DNA from: BACL27 sp947488385
Lineage (GTDB): Bacteria > Actinomycetota > Acidimicrobiia > Acidimicrobiales > Ilumatobacteraceae
Length of the DNA stretch: 64,000 bases
Reading direction: 5' to 3'
NCBI GenBank assembly: GCA_964203655.1
Contig: CAXNMJ010000003.1
Coordinates: 62,001-126,000, forward strand
Position 1 is the first letter of the stretch, and each line of letters opens with the position of its first letter. Below the pieces are notes generated by a model that searched no databases, was not told the DNA's origin, and saw only the letters and a program-made list of their open reading frames with translations. Below are positions 16,985-25,072 of the stretch, in pieces. The position numbers and the translations under genes are program-made.

Positions 16985-17985
16985 GCCGCTTGAAGATTGT
17001 TCTAATTGGTTTGGGTCGCATGGGTCGCGTTCATGCGCAGGCTCTCGCGAAGTCGAAAACGATAGAAGTTGTCGCTGTTGCCGATACTTCAGAGCAGTCG
17101 CTGAATTTTGCCAAGTCGTTGTTCGGTGACATCGCTACTTTTACCGATTATAAAGACGCGATGCGCAACAGCCGAGCACAGAGTTGTCTGATTGCATCGC
17201 CAACACCATTGCATCCGCAAATGGTGCAAGATGCCCTCGATAACAATCTGCATGTGTTGTGCGAAAAGCCACTCGCACTTGATGTTGACGTTGCTATAAA
17301 ACTCGCCGAATCGGCTGAAGCCAAGAAGTTGGTTTTGCAGTTAGGGCATTGGCGCCGCTTTTCACCACCCTGGGCAACGGCCAAGAAGCTTCTTGACGCA
17401 GGGGCGATTGGTCGACCGATAATGATTCGCCTGTCTCAGTGGGACGCAAACTCGCCTCCGGCAAGTTTTTGTGACGTAACAGTTAGCGGTGGTTTGGCAA
17501 TTGATTGTGGGGTGCACGAATACGATCTCGCCGAGTGGTTTTTTGACAAACCAGTTCGCGCCGTGCGCGCATGGAATCTGTCTTTAGTCGAGCAATCACT
17601 GAAGTCTGTTGGGGATGTTGACAATCTCTGCGCAGTGCTTGAGTTTGACGACGCTTGCACTGCCTTTGTTGATCTTTCACGCAACTGTCGCTACGGCGAT
17701 GATGTTCGAACCGAGATTTTAGGAAGTGACGGTGCACTGTTTGTCGATCTTTTGCCCACCGGTCGAACCCGGCTCGGAACGAGCGACGGTGTCGTCGAAG
17801 TGCCTAACTCACAAGTTGTTGATGCCACTGCGGCAGGAATTGAAAACCAACTAGATGCTTTTGCCAAGGCTGTCGCCGAGGGAAGCACGAAGAACATTCC
17901 GAATGGTCACGCAAGCGCTCGTTCAACAAAAATTGGCCATGCAGTGATTGCGGCCGCCAAGAGCGCCGAACGAATTGTGGTCTGA
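16981..17985 (+). CDS. Gfo/Idh/MocA-family oxidoreductase
   Basis: This 334-residue dehydrogenase starts at an ATGA overlap with the preceding paralogue. It has LIGLGRMGRVHAQAL for dinucleotide binding, LCEKPLAL with the catalytic lysine, LGHWRRFSPPWATAK in the substrate loop and GGLAIDCGVHEYDLAEWFF with the Asp/His pair. A tandem pair of such enzymes often performs oxidation and re-reduction around a keto intermediate, as in epimerisation of inositol isomers. That role is inference here. The next gene, a deacetylase-like protein, begins one base after its stop codon. Confidence 0.85.
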   Translation: MSRLKIVLIGLGRMGRVHAQALAKSKTIEVVAVADTSEQSLNFAKSLFGDIATFTDYKDAMRNSRAQSCLIASPTPLHPQMVQDALDNNLHVLCEKPLALDVDVAIKLAESAEAKKLVLQLGHWRRFSPPWATAKKLLDAGAIGRPIMIRLSQWDANSPPASFCDVTVSGGLAIDCGVHEYDLAEWFFDKPVRAVRAWNLSLVEQSLKSVGDVDNLCAVLEFDDACTAFVDLSRNCRYGDDVRTEILGSDGALFVDLLPTGRTRLGTSDGVVEVPNSQVVDATAAGIENQLDAFAKAVAEGSTKNIPNGHASARSTKIGHAVIAAAKSAERIVV

Positions 17986-17986
17986 G

Positions 17987-18871
17987 ATGTACGAAAATTT
18001 TGCTGGCACGATTGTTTTACATCAAGACGACGTCGGCATGTGTCACGGTGCAAATACGGCGTTCAAAGAATTATCAAAACTAGGTTCAATCACGAGCGGT
18101 TCGGTGATGGTGCCGTGCCCATGGTTTGCCGAGGCAGCATCAATGGCTGCTGCAGATTCTTCGCTCGATTTAGGTGTGCACTTGACGCTCACCGCAGAAA
18201 AGCAGTTTTATCGTTGGCGACCACTCACCAGCGCCAAAAAATCGAGCGGGCTCGTTGATGACGAGGGATATATGTGGCGCGACGTAACTTCGGTTCGCAA
18301 AAACGCCAATCTCGAAGCAGTCAATCTTGAACTTCGAGCACAATTAGATTTTGCGCTCGCTTCAGGTTTTGATGTAACTCATCTAGATGCACACATGGGT
18401 GCAACATTTGCTCCAGAGTTCTGTTCGATTTACATTGCGTTGGGTGTTGAATACAGGCTGCCAATTCTGATCACTAAAAAACTTTCGCAGTATGGACCAA
18501 ACAACCACATCGTCGGTGTCTCTGATGAGCAATTCGACGAGTTCGTTAAATCGGCTCAAGCCAACAACTTGCCGATCTTTGATCGGGTTTTAGAAACAAA
18601 TTTCTCTCGGCCGGCAAAAACAGAGTTGGCCGACGATGCCTATCAGCAGATGTTTACTCGAGATACAACTGGTTTGACTTTTGCAGCGTTGCATCCGAAT
18701 GCCCCTGGTGAAGTCGAAGTGATTGAACCAGACCAGTTTCACGTGCGCACACGAGAATATGAGATATTCAAGTCGACAAACTATTTGAAATGGATCAGTG
18801 AAAAGAAAGTAAAGGCAATTGGTATGCGCGAGATTCGTGATCGAATGCGAAGCGCTATTTCAGCAAATTAA
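17987..18871 (+). CDS. ChbG/YdjC-family carbohydrate deacetylase-like protein
   Basis: Members of this family remove N-acetyl groups from oligosaccharides such as diacetylchitobiose with a divalent metal. The 294-residue protein carries the paired Asp in LHQDDVGMCHGAN, GVHLTLTAE with a metal-binding His, and THLDAHMGA with a second metal site. The ATG at 17987 is preferred. The frame runs back into the upstream gene, but that part has no family similarity. Its position directly behind two cyclitol-type dehydrogenases suggests an amide- or ester-substituted sugar or cyclitol substrate, which is inference. It ends convergent with the MFS gene with no gap. Confidence 0.82.
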   Translation: MYENFAGTIVLHQDDVGMCHGANTAFKELSKLGSITSGSVMVPCPWFAEAASMAAADSSLDLGVHLTLTAEKQFYRWRPLTSAKKSSGLVDDEGYMWRDVTSVRKNANLEAVNLELRAQLDFALASGFDVTHLDAHMGATFAPEFCSIYIALGVEYRLPILITKKLSQYGPNNHIVGVSDEQFDEFVKSAQANNLPIFDRVLETNFSRPAKTELADDAYQQMFTRDTTGLTFAALHPNAPGEVEVIEPDQFHVRTREYEIFKSTNYLKWISEKKVKAIGMREIRDRMRSAISAN

Positions 18872-20047
18872 TTAAACTTGTTTTGAAATATGCTCAGACA
18901 TGCCGAAACTATTGGTGATTAGTTTCGTGGCGACAAAGACGGTTGCGGCGGTTGCTGCCAAGAAAACTGGGAAAGTCCAAACTCCGACACGTTCCAAAAA
19001 TTGACCAGCGAGCCACGGCAAAGTCGTAGAGCTGATTCCTGCGGTTCCGACAATTCGTGCGGTCATTTTTCCGGATAACGAAGTTCGATTGCCGATGAAC
19101 CCAAACATGAGCGGAAATTGTGGAGCTGCCGCAATTCCGTAGATCAGCGCACACGGCAATAAAAGAGAATCAAAACGCAAGTAGAGCAAAACGCAAGTTG
19201 CAATATTTAGCAAGGCGCCAATCTGAATTGCCAAGATTCCGTGACTTTTGCGGGCTAGAAAAACTGTGGCGAATCGACCGAGCATGAAGCCGATCCAATA
19301 AGTTGAGGTGAGAATTGCGGCCTCAGTCTTGGAAAGTCCGGTTTTGACGCCGTAGGTGTAGATCCAAGTTACAAAGACGACTTCAAGGGCGACATAAGCC
19401 AAAAAGAACATCACGATGAGCGCGATTTGTTTTTTTGAAATATCGGTTTCGTTCTCTCTTTTTTCAAGATGTGGGTCGACCGGCGCGCGATGTGCCAACA
19501 CGATTACGGCTACCGTGGCGATTGCGCTGGCAGAAAACCAAAAGGCGATTGCTGCGTCACCGCGAATCGCATCTGATGCACGAACGATTAACGGGCTCAC
19601 GATTGCGCCCACACCAAACATCGTGTGCATCAGTGCGAGACGAGGTCCGACTCTGTCTTTTAGTTCCCAAACGATCAAAGTGTTGCAACCCACGTCTGAA
19701 GTTGAAACGGCGGCTCCGAACAACAAGAACATCAGAGCAAGAACAAGACGTGCTGAAACGAACGGCACCAGGGCAAAACATCCAGCAGAAATCAGTAGGG
19801 CACTACCGATTAGTCGATTACCCATACCGCGGTCATAGCCACGGGCAAAAATTTGCGTGCCAACGACATAACCGAACCCGTATGTCACGAGAACGATGCC
19901 AATTGATGCCAGGTCGACGCCAACTTGGTCGGCGAGAAGTGAAATTGATGGACCAACCAGCCCAAAAGAGAGACCAACTACAAGAAAGACGCCGAAGTAT
20001 GCGCGGTGCGAGCGCGTGTTTTGGGGAGATTCAGCTACTGCACTCAC
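18872..20047 (-). CDS. MFS transporter
   Basis: This is a 391-residue integral membrane carrier with about twelve hydrophobic helices in two halves, split by a charged loop (RAPVDPHLEKRENETDISKK). The first half begins GVFLVVGLSFGLVGPSISLL and includes a short basic loop RGYDRGMGNR after helix 2, as in MFS proteins. The layout recalls sugar carriers of the FucP/MFSD4 type, but the substrate is not determinable. It starts at GTG 20047, overlapping the stop of the upstream protease gene (GTGA), so the two are probably cotranscribed. Its place in the catabolic island suggests polyol or sugar uptake. Confidence 0.8.
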   Translation of the reverse strand: MSAVAESPQNTRSHRAYFGVFLVVGLSFGLVGPSISLLADQVGVDLASIGIVLVTYGFGYVVGTQIFARGYDRGMGNRLIGSALLISAGCFALVPFVSARLVLALMFLLFGAAVSTSDVGCNTLIVWELKDRVGPRLALMHTMFGVGAIVSPLIVRASDAIRGDAAIAFWFSASAIATVAVIVLAHRAPVDPHLEKRENETDISKKQIALIVMFFLAYVALEVVFVTWIYTYGVKTGLSKTEAAILTSTYWIGFMLGRFATVFLARKSHGILAIQIGALLNIATCVLLYLRFDSLLLPCALIYGIAAAPQFPLMFGFIGNRTSLSGKMTARIVGTAGISSTTLPWLAGQFLERVGVWTFPVFLAATAATVFVATKLITNSFGMSEHISKQV

Positions 20048-20739
20048 TTAGTGCAGGCTACGGGCTTTGCTGTTCTTGGATTGGGATTTGAATTCACTGA
20101 ATCGACGAGTGCGCTGGCGGCTTCAATCCGTGTGGCCCAAGTGCGATTATTTGTGATTCGACTCGTGGACCAAACAACGCCAATAATTTCCCCGTTTTTG
20201 TTGACGAGCGGTCCGCCCGAGTTGCCGACTTCAACTTTGACTTCTGCCTCAATGCCGAGTCGAGTTGTTTTCTCTTTAAGGTAAATGTCCTCGGTGTTGA
20301 TCTTTAAGCGGCGTTGAACTTTTGCTTTACGAACGAACTGTTGTTGATCGTTGAAGGCGACGAAGAAAGCGTCTTCGCCGGCTGTCGCTTGGCCAAAAGC
20401 CAACGCAGGTAAAGGCAGATCTTGTGGCATTGGGCTGATTTTCAGCAATGCCAGATCTTGCGCAGTGTCGATCGCGACGATTTTCGCTTCAAATTTGTCA
20501 CCGTTAATAGTTGTGATCTGACTTGAGGTTTGACCGGCCACGCCGTGGGCAACCGTCAAGATGAGTTGCCCGTCGATGACCGTGCCGACGCTGCGAGTCT
20601 CTGCCGTGCGACATCCTGAAGAAGTAATCAGCACAACAGACTCGAAGCTGCGTTGCGACTTGCCGCCTTGTGCATAAATGAAAACCGTTGCAGCGGCAAG
20701 TGTGCTGAAGAACGCAAGTGAAATGAATTTGAGCCTGAT
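20044..20739 (-). CDS. Exported trypsin-like (HtrA-type) serine protease, start uncertain
   Basis: This small chymotrypsin-fold protease has all three catalytic residues: His in LTVAHGVAG, Asp in DTAQDLALLK and Ser in VGNSGGPLVN. There is no PDZ domain. The nearest usual start, GTG 20634, would leave out an upstream in-frame signal sequence (RLKFISLAFFSTLAAATVF), so the true start lies further back. The frame is closed by a stop at 20749-20751 and contains no ATG, GTG or TTG before the signal. ATC 20739 or ATT 20724 are the only rare-start candidates. A sequence error is the other explanation. It overlaps the MFS gene. Confidence 0.68.
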   Translation of the reverse strand: MRLKFISLAFFSTLAAATVFIYAQGGKSQRSFESVVLITSSGCRTAETRSVGTVIDGQLILTVAHGVAGQTSSQITTINGDKFEAKIVAIDTAQDLALLKISPMPQDLPLPALAFGQATAGEDAFFVAFNDQQQFVRKAKVQRRLKINTEDIYLKEKTTRLGIEAEVKVEVGNSGGPLVNKNGEIIGVVWSTSRITNNRTWATRIEAASALVDSVNSNPNPRTAKPVACTK

Positions 20740-20749
20740 TAAGAAAACT

Positions 20750-20774
20750 TAGTAGATCGCAGATATTTCTACTA
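20750..20774. promoter_or_regulatory. Operator-like dyad TAGTAGA-N11-TCTACTA upstream of iolE
   Basis: A perfect 7-bp inverted repeat (20750-20756 and 20768-20774) lies in the short region between the leftward protease and rightward iolE. The 18-base half-site spacing would place both arms on nearly the same helix face, as for a dimeric repressor. There is no independent evidence of the regulator. Confidence 0.35.
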
Positions 20775-20823
20775 GTTTGAAGGTGCTAACCAAATTATCG
20801 CTCGCAAATTATTGAAAGAAGAA

Positions 20824-21729
20824 ATGTCAAACACATCGTCTAAGACCAAAGTTTCAGTTGTTGATCGCCTTGTTGGTAACCCTATTTCGTGGGGTGTGTG
20901 CGAGGTTCCTGATTGGGGTTTTCAACTTGATGCGCGCACCGTGCTCGGCGAAATGAAAGCCGTTGGTTTGAAAGCAACTGAGCAAGGCCCCGTTGGTTAT
21001 CTCGGCAATACTCCTCAAGAAGTTTCGAGCGTTGCAAATGAATTCGGTTTGCCAATAGTTGGTGCATTCGTGCCTCTTGTTATGCATGACTTGGCACAAC
21101 GTGATGCGATGCGCAAAGCAGCGCACTTCTCGGCGAACCTGTTGAGCGAAACCGGAAAAGGCTTTTTCATTACTGCAGTCGTCGTCGACGAAGGTTGGGG
21201 AAAGCGGTTCAAACTTTCAGATGCTCAGTGGCAAGCGATGTTTGACGGTTTCAAAGAAATTGATGAAATTTGCGCTAGCTATGGCATTCGCCAAGTTTTA
21301 CATCCGCATTTGAACACACTCGTTGAAACACAAGACGACGTGAATCGTGTGGTCGCAGGTTCAAATGTACGTTGGTTGCTTGACACTGGCCACATGTTGA
21401 TTGGCGGAACTGACCCAGTTAAGTTCGCGCGTGAAAACTTCTCACGCATCGATCACTTTCATGTGAAAGACGTAAAAATGGAAATCGCAAAACGATTTTT
21501 AGCTGGTGAGATCACATTGATGGAAGCGACTCGAGACGGTGTCTTCTGTGCTGCCGGTGATGGTGATGTGAAAATTGCTGAAGCGATCGAAGTGATGGAG
21601 TCGAAGGGCTACGAAGGCTGGTATGTGTTAGAGCAAGATATGGCCATTGTTGGTGACCAGCCCCGAGACGCAAAGATCTCTACAGCGGGAGTTCGCCGCA
21701 GCATCAGTTTTCTTGCCCAACTCAAGTAA
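20824..21729 (+). CDS. iolE: Inosose dehydratase-like TIM-barrel protein
   Basis: IolE dehydrates 2-keto-myo-inositol to a trihydroxycyclohexane-dione. The 301-residue protein has the family opening RLVGNPISWGVCEVPDWGF and TEQGPVGYLG. Metal-binding positions typical of xylose-isomerase-like barrels follow: VLHPHLNTLVET, LLDTGHMLIGG, and DHFHVKDV. ATG 20824 is preceded by a purine-rich GAAAGAAGAA. An in-frame TTG at 20812 is the alternative. It is first in a rightward series with the ABC importer, second aldolase, iolD, SDR and iolG. A promoter between it and the transporter suggests partly separate control. Confidence 0.85.
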   Translation: MSNTSSKTKVSVVDRLVGNPISWGVCEVPDWGFQLDARTVLGEMKAVGLKATEQGPVGYLGNTPQEVSSVANEFGLPIVGAFVPLVMHDLAQRDAMRKAAHFSANLLSETGKGFFITAVVVDEGWGKRFKLSDAQWQAMFDGFKEIDEICASYGIRQVLHPHLNTLVETQDDVNRVVAGSNVRWLLDTGHMLIGGTDPVKFARENFSRIDHFHVKDVKMEIAKRFLAGEITLMEATRDGVFCAAGDGDVKIAEAIEVMESKGYEGWYVLEQDMAIVGDQPRDAKISTAGVRRSISFLAQLK

Positions 21730-21744
21730 TTGAACTAAGGCCCG

Positions 21745-21792
21745 GGCTGGGTCTATATGGCTGGGCATATGATGGGCATTGTGGCTGGGCAT
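21745..21792. repeat. Phased GGCTGGG/GGGCAT repeats upstream of the sugar-binding protein
   Basis: GGCTGGG occurs at 21745, 21759 and 21783, and GGGCAT at 21763-21768, 21774-21779 and 21787-21792. The spacings are 11 and 13 bases between GGGCAT copies, close to one helical turn. The cluster lies about 50 bases before the candidate promoter. It could be an array of regulator sites or simply low-complexity sequence. Confidence 0.5.
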
Positions 21793-21838
21793 TGATGTTT
21801 AGATAGCCAAAGATATGGGTTTTTGATGCCGAAGCGAC

Positions 21839-21867
21839 TTGTCAGACCCGTGTCAGTCCACTACCTT
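21839..21867 (+). promoter_or_regulatory. Candidate promoter of the sugar ABC transporter genes
   Basis: TTGTCA (21839-21844) and TACCTT (21862-21867) are separated by 17 bases. The start would be near 21874, giving a leader of about 49 bases containing a small hairpin CAGGA-AAA-TCCTG (21876-21888) and an AAGGGGAAAA ribosome site before ATG 21923. A dedicated promoter agrees with the high expression usual for binding proteins. Confidence 0.45.
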
Positions 21868-21922
21868 TAGCAGGGCAGGAAAATCCTGTGCGTTAAGTAA
21901 AACAACCATAAGGGGAAAATAA

Positions 21923-22918
21923 ATGAAGATTCGCAAAACATGGGGAGCCGTCCTTGGTGCATCAGCACTCTTGGCGCTCGCCGCTTGTGGCGGTTCATCA
22001 GATTCAGCATCAGAAGATGCAGTATCCGAGGACACAGCTGAAGTTACAGCAGGAGAAGACATCACAATCGCAGTTATCACTCACGGTGATGACGGTGTGT
22101 TCTGGTCAGTAGCTCAAAAGGGTGCTGAGGCAGCAGGTGCAGCACTTGGAATCACAATGAACTACCAAGGCGCAAACAACAACGCACAAGATCAAGCACA
22201 AATGATTGAGCAAGCAGTGACCGACGGTGCCGCTGGTATCGCAGTTTCACTTGCTGATCCAAAAGCTCTTGAAGGTGCACTTAAGAAAGTTGTTGATGCA
22301 GGAATCCCATTGATCACTTTGAACTCAGGTTCAGACTTGTTCAAGGGACTCGGCGCGATCACACACGTAGGTCAGGACGAAACAATTGCTGGCCGTGGTG
22401 CTGGTGAGCGTTTGAAGGCCGCTGGTGGAACTGTAATGCTTTGCGCAAAGCAAGAGCAGAGCAACGTTGCACTCGAGACCCGTTGTAACGCAGCAGCCGA
22501 GACATTCGGTGGCAAAGTTATCCAGATCACAACTTCAGGTGACGCAGACCGCGTTGCTCAGCAAGCTGAGATCAAGGCAGCGATGGATGCAGATGCATCA
22601 ATCAACGCCTTCCTTGGAACTGGCCCAGTAATCGCAGTTGACGGCGCAAACGCAGCCGCTGAACTCGGTCGCGTAATGCCAACCGGTGGATTCGACCTCT
22701 CAACAGAGATCCTTGAATACATCAATGCAGACAAGATGACTTTCACAATTGACCAACAGCAGTTCCTTCAGGGATACCTTGCTGTTGTGTTCCTCTACCT
22801 CAACATCACCAACAAGAACACCGTTGGTGGCGGATTGCCAGTAATGACAGGTCCAGGATTTGTTGACAAGTCAAACGTTGTCGCAGTTCAAGAACTTGTT
22901 GGCAAGGGAACTCGCTAA
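21923..22918 (+). CDS. Sugar ABC transporter substrate-binding lipoprotein
   Basis: This is a periplasmic-binding-protein type I protein (ribose/inositol class) of 331 residues. It starts with a lipoprotein signal ending in LLALAAC (lipid-anchored Cys22), then a flexible acidic linker, so it is tethered outside the membrane. The two lobes follow: ITIAVITHGDDGVFWSVAQKG and later segments such as IAVSLADPKALEG and GLGAITHVGQDE are typical of this class, with a DQQQFLQGYLAV segment near the end. Surrounding iol genes suggest myo-inositol or a related polyol. Codon choice looks more biased than in neighbouring genes, consistent with strong expression. Confidence 0.88.
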   Translation: MKIRKTWGAVLGASALLALAACGGSSDSASEDAVSEDTAEVTAGEDITIAVITHGDDGVFWSVAQKGAEAAGAALGITMNYQGANNNAQDQAQMIEQAVTDGAAGIAVSLADPKALEGALKKVVDAGIPLITLNSGSDLFKGLGAITHVGQDETIAGRGAGERLKAAGGTVMLCAKQEQSNVALETRCNAAAETFGGKVIQITTSGDADRVAQQAEIKAAMDADASINAFLGTGPVIAVDGANAAAELGRVMPTGGFDLSTEILEYINADKMTFTIDQQQFLQGYLAVVFLYLNITNKNTVGGGLPVMTGPGFVDKSNVVAVQELVGKGTR

Positions 22919-22942
22919 TTAGTTAAGTTGTTCTAATCGCAA

Positions 22943-22980
22943 GTTGGTTCGCCCATTCAGCAATGGGTGGGCGAACCAAC
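22943..22980 (+). terminator. 13-bp perfect inverted repeat after the binding-protein gene
   Basis: GTTGGTTCGCCCA (22943-22955) pairs perfectly with TGGGCGAACCAAC (22968-22980) around a 12-base loop. No clean T-tract follows, so it is more likely a partial terminator or a 3'-end stabiliser that raises binding-protein mRNA over the permease mRNA, an arrangement known in other ABC operons. No other gene fits in the gap. Confidence 0.6.
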
Positions 22981-23047
22981 CCGATCAGATTGTTTGTAAG
23001 TGTTTTGTGTTTGAGTAATTTTGTTTATTGATGCTGGGGGCAAGAGC

Positions 23048-25072
23048 GTGAGTGAAGTTGATGGCCTGACGCCAACCAAAACTGGTGATGAACGAATCAC
23101 CTACCGTGGCCCGATCAAAAAGCTTTTAGTTTCGCCAGAAATCGGCGCGCTTATCGGCGCCGTCGTTGTGTGGGCCTTCTTTTGGGGCAATGGCGACAAG
23201 TTTGGCACTGCTGGTAGCACCGCAAACTTTTTAGACGTGGCGGCGCCACTGGGCATCATGGCCGTTGCTGTTTCACTATTGATGATTGGTGGCGAGTTCG
23301 ACTTGTCGGCCGGAGTAATGACAGGTGCAAGCGGCGTGACGATCGCGCTGATGGCCAAATATTTCACAGATGGCGGCATCTCGCTGTGGGTGTGCATACC
23401 GGCGGCGTTTTTATTGGCAGGTTGTGTGGGTTGGTGGAACGGCTTTTTGGTCAACAGAACTGGTTTGCCCAGTTTCATCGTGACACTGGGATCTTTCTTT
23501 GTAATCAAGGGTGCAAACTTGGTTTTCTCGAAGAGAATTAACTCGCTTGTAAACGTCTCTGATGTTGACAAAGCGCACGGCTATAAGTTTTTCAAAGCCG
23601 TTTTGGGTGGCGAGAATAAATTCGGTGACATGAAATACCGCGACATCATTTTTATTGTCGGCGGCATTTTGTTTGCAGTGCTGATGATTTTGGGATTCAT
23701 CGAGCAGTCGCTGGTTCGCAAGCAATCAATTTCGGCATCTGACGTGGTTATTTCGTTGATTGGTGTAGCAGGGGCGACTTTTGGAGTAATGACACTGCAT
23801 CGAACCGACTCGGTAAATGGCAACACTGTGGCCGGAGTAGTCGGTCTGGTCGGCACAGTTTTGGCAATTGTGTTTTATGCGCGGGCAAGGTTTGAAAAAC
23901 GCGAGAAGATTGTCGGTGGGTTCCCAAATTCTGCAAAGACTCTGCTGCTACTCGGAATTCTCGGTACCGCCGTTGCGTCGCTGACTGGCCAGTTGTTTGA
24001 TCGCAACGAAGAGCGAGTAATGCTGCAGTGGATGCCTACAAGCTTGCGACTTGCCGTTGCGGTTTTAGGTGGGGCGTTTCCTTTGGCGATGACAATTCGT
24101 TCGTTTATGCGCGGCGATATTGAGCGTCGTGGAAAAGTTATTTCTTTGTTGATTTTGCGCCTGCCGATTATTTGTTTGGTTTCTTTGACTGGCGTCGTTT
24201 CGTTGTTTCAATTAACAACTGTGCAGGCTGTTCGCGCCGTAATCATCACGGTTGCCGGTACGGGTGCGGCCACTTGTTTTTACCAAGCTCGACGTGCAGC
24301 GGGTAAGGCATCTACGAAGTGGTTCGTGAACATCGGTTTATTGATGACGGTCTCATTTTTGGTGGTGGCTTTTGCGTTGCGTGCAGATTCAAGTGCGCCA
24401 CGCTTCAGAGGCGGAATTTTCACAAGTCTTTTGCTTGGCGCGACGTTGGTTTTGGCGACGACTTTGGTTGAGGCTTCGCACCGTGCACGAACTAAAGCCG
24501 ATGTCTCTGCCGATCAGCTTGGTCGTCGAATGATTTTGCTGGGTTTGATAATCGGTGGAATCGCTTTGGCTGTGCGTCTGGTTCTCTCGGACGGAGTGTT
24601 TCGAATGTCAGTGTTCTGGTGGATGTTCTTCACGGTCGTTGGGGCGTTCGTATTGACAAAAACTAAATACGGCAACTGGATTTTCGCCGTTGGCGGCAAT
24701 AAAGATGCTGCTCGGGCAACCGGCGTGCCGGCAGACAAAGTGAAGACGGCGCTGTTTATGGCCACTTCGTTGCTGGGCGCTTTCGTGGGTGCGATGATTT
24801 TGATGCGTTTGAACTCGGTGCAGGCGCAACAAGGTGATGGTCAAGAATTTGAATACATCATCGCTGCGGTAGTCGGAGGCAACTTGATGACCGGTGGCTA
24901 CGGCTCAGTCGTCGGCGCATCGCTCGGAGCATTGATTATGGCGATCTCGAAAAACGGTATTCCGGCTGCACAGTGGAACCAAGACGGTCGGTTCATATTC
25001 CTCGGTGCGGTGTTGCTGGTAGCAGTTCTTGTGAATAACTATGTACGTAAGAAAGCGAACGAACAACGATGA
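23048..25072 (+). CDS. Sugar ABC transporter permease with large central membrane insertion
   Basis: This is a BPD_transp_2-type permease (RbsC/inositol class). It starts at GTG 23048 with GGGGG seven bases before it. The N-terminal part (residues about 1-190) has the class features IMAVAVSLLMIGGEFDLSAG and VNRTGLPSFIVTLGS. The C-terminal part from residue about 522 resumes with FVLTKTKYGNWIFAVGGN, KDAARATGVPADKVK and VVGGNLMTGGYGSVVG. Between them about 325 residues with roughly ten extra hydrophobic segments interrupt the usual 320-400-residue fold, giving 674 residues. The frame is continuous, so this is a real expansion. Its stop overlaps the ATPase start (ATGA). Confidence 0.85.
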   Translation: MSEVDGLTPTKTGDERITYRGPIKKLLVSPEIGALIGAVVVWAFFWGNGDKFGTAGSTANFLDVAAPLGIMAVAVSLLMIGGEFDLSAGVMTGASGVTIALMAKYFTDGGISLWVCIPAAFLLAGCVGWWNGFLVNRTGLPSFIVTLGSFFVIKGANLVFSKRINSLVNVSDVDKAHGYKFFKAVLGGENKFGDMKYRDIIFIVGGILFAVLMILGFIEQSLVRKQSISASDVVISLIGVAGATFGVMTLHRTDSVNGNTVAGVVGLVGTVLAIVFYARARFEKREKIVGGFPNSAKTLLLLGILGTAVASLTGQLFDRNEERVMLQWMPTSLRLAVAVLGGAFPLAMTIRSFMRGDIERRGKVISLLILRLPIICLVSLTGVVSLFQLTTVQAVRAVIITVAGTGAATCFYQARRAAGKASTKWFVNIGLLMTVSFLVVAFALRADSSAPRFRGGIFTSLLLGATLVLATTLVEASHRARTKADVSADQLGRRMILLGLIIGGIALAVRLVLSDGVFRMSVFWWMFFTVVGAFVLTKTKYGNWIFAVGGNKDAARATGVPADKVKTALFMATSLLGAFVGAMILMRLNSVQAQQGDGQEFEYIIAAVVGGNLMTGGYGSVVGASLGALIMAISKNGIPAAQWNQDGRFIFLGAVLLVAVLVNNYVRKKANEQR

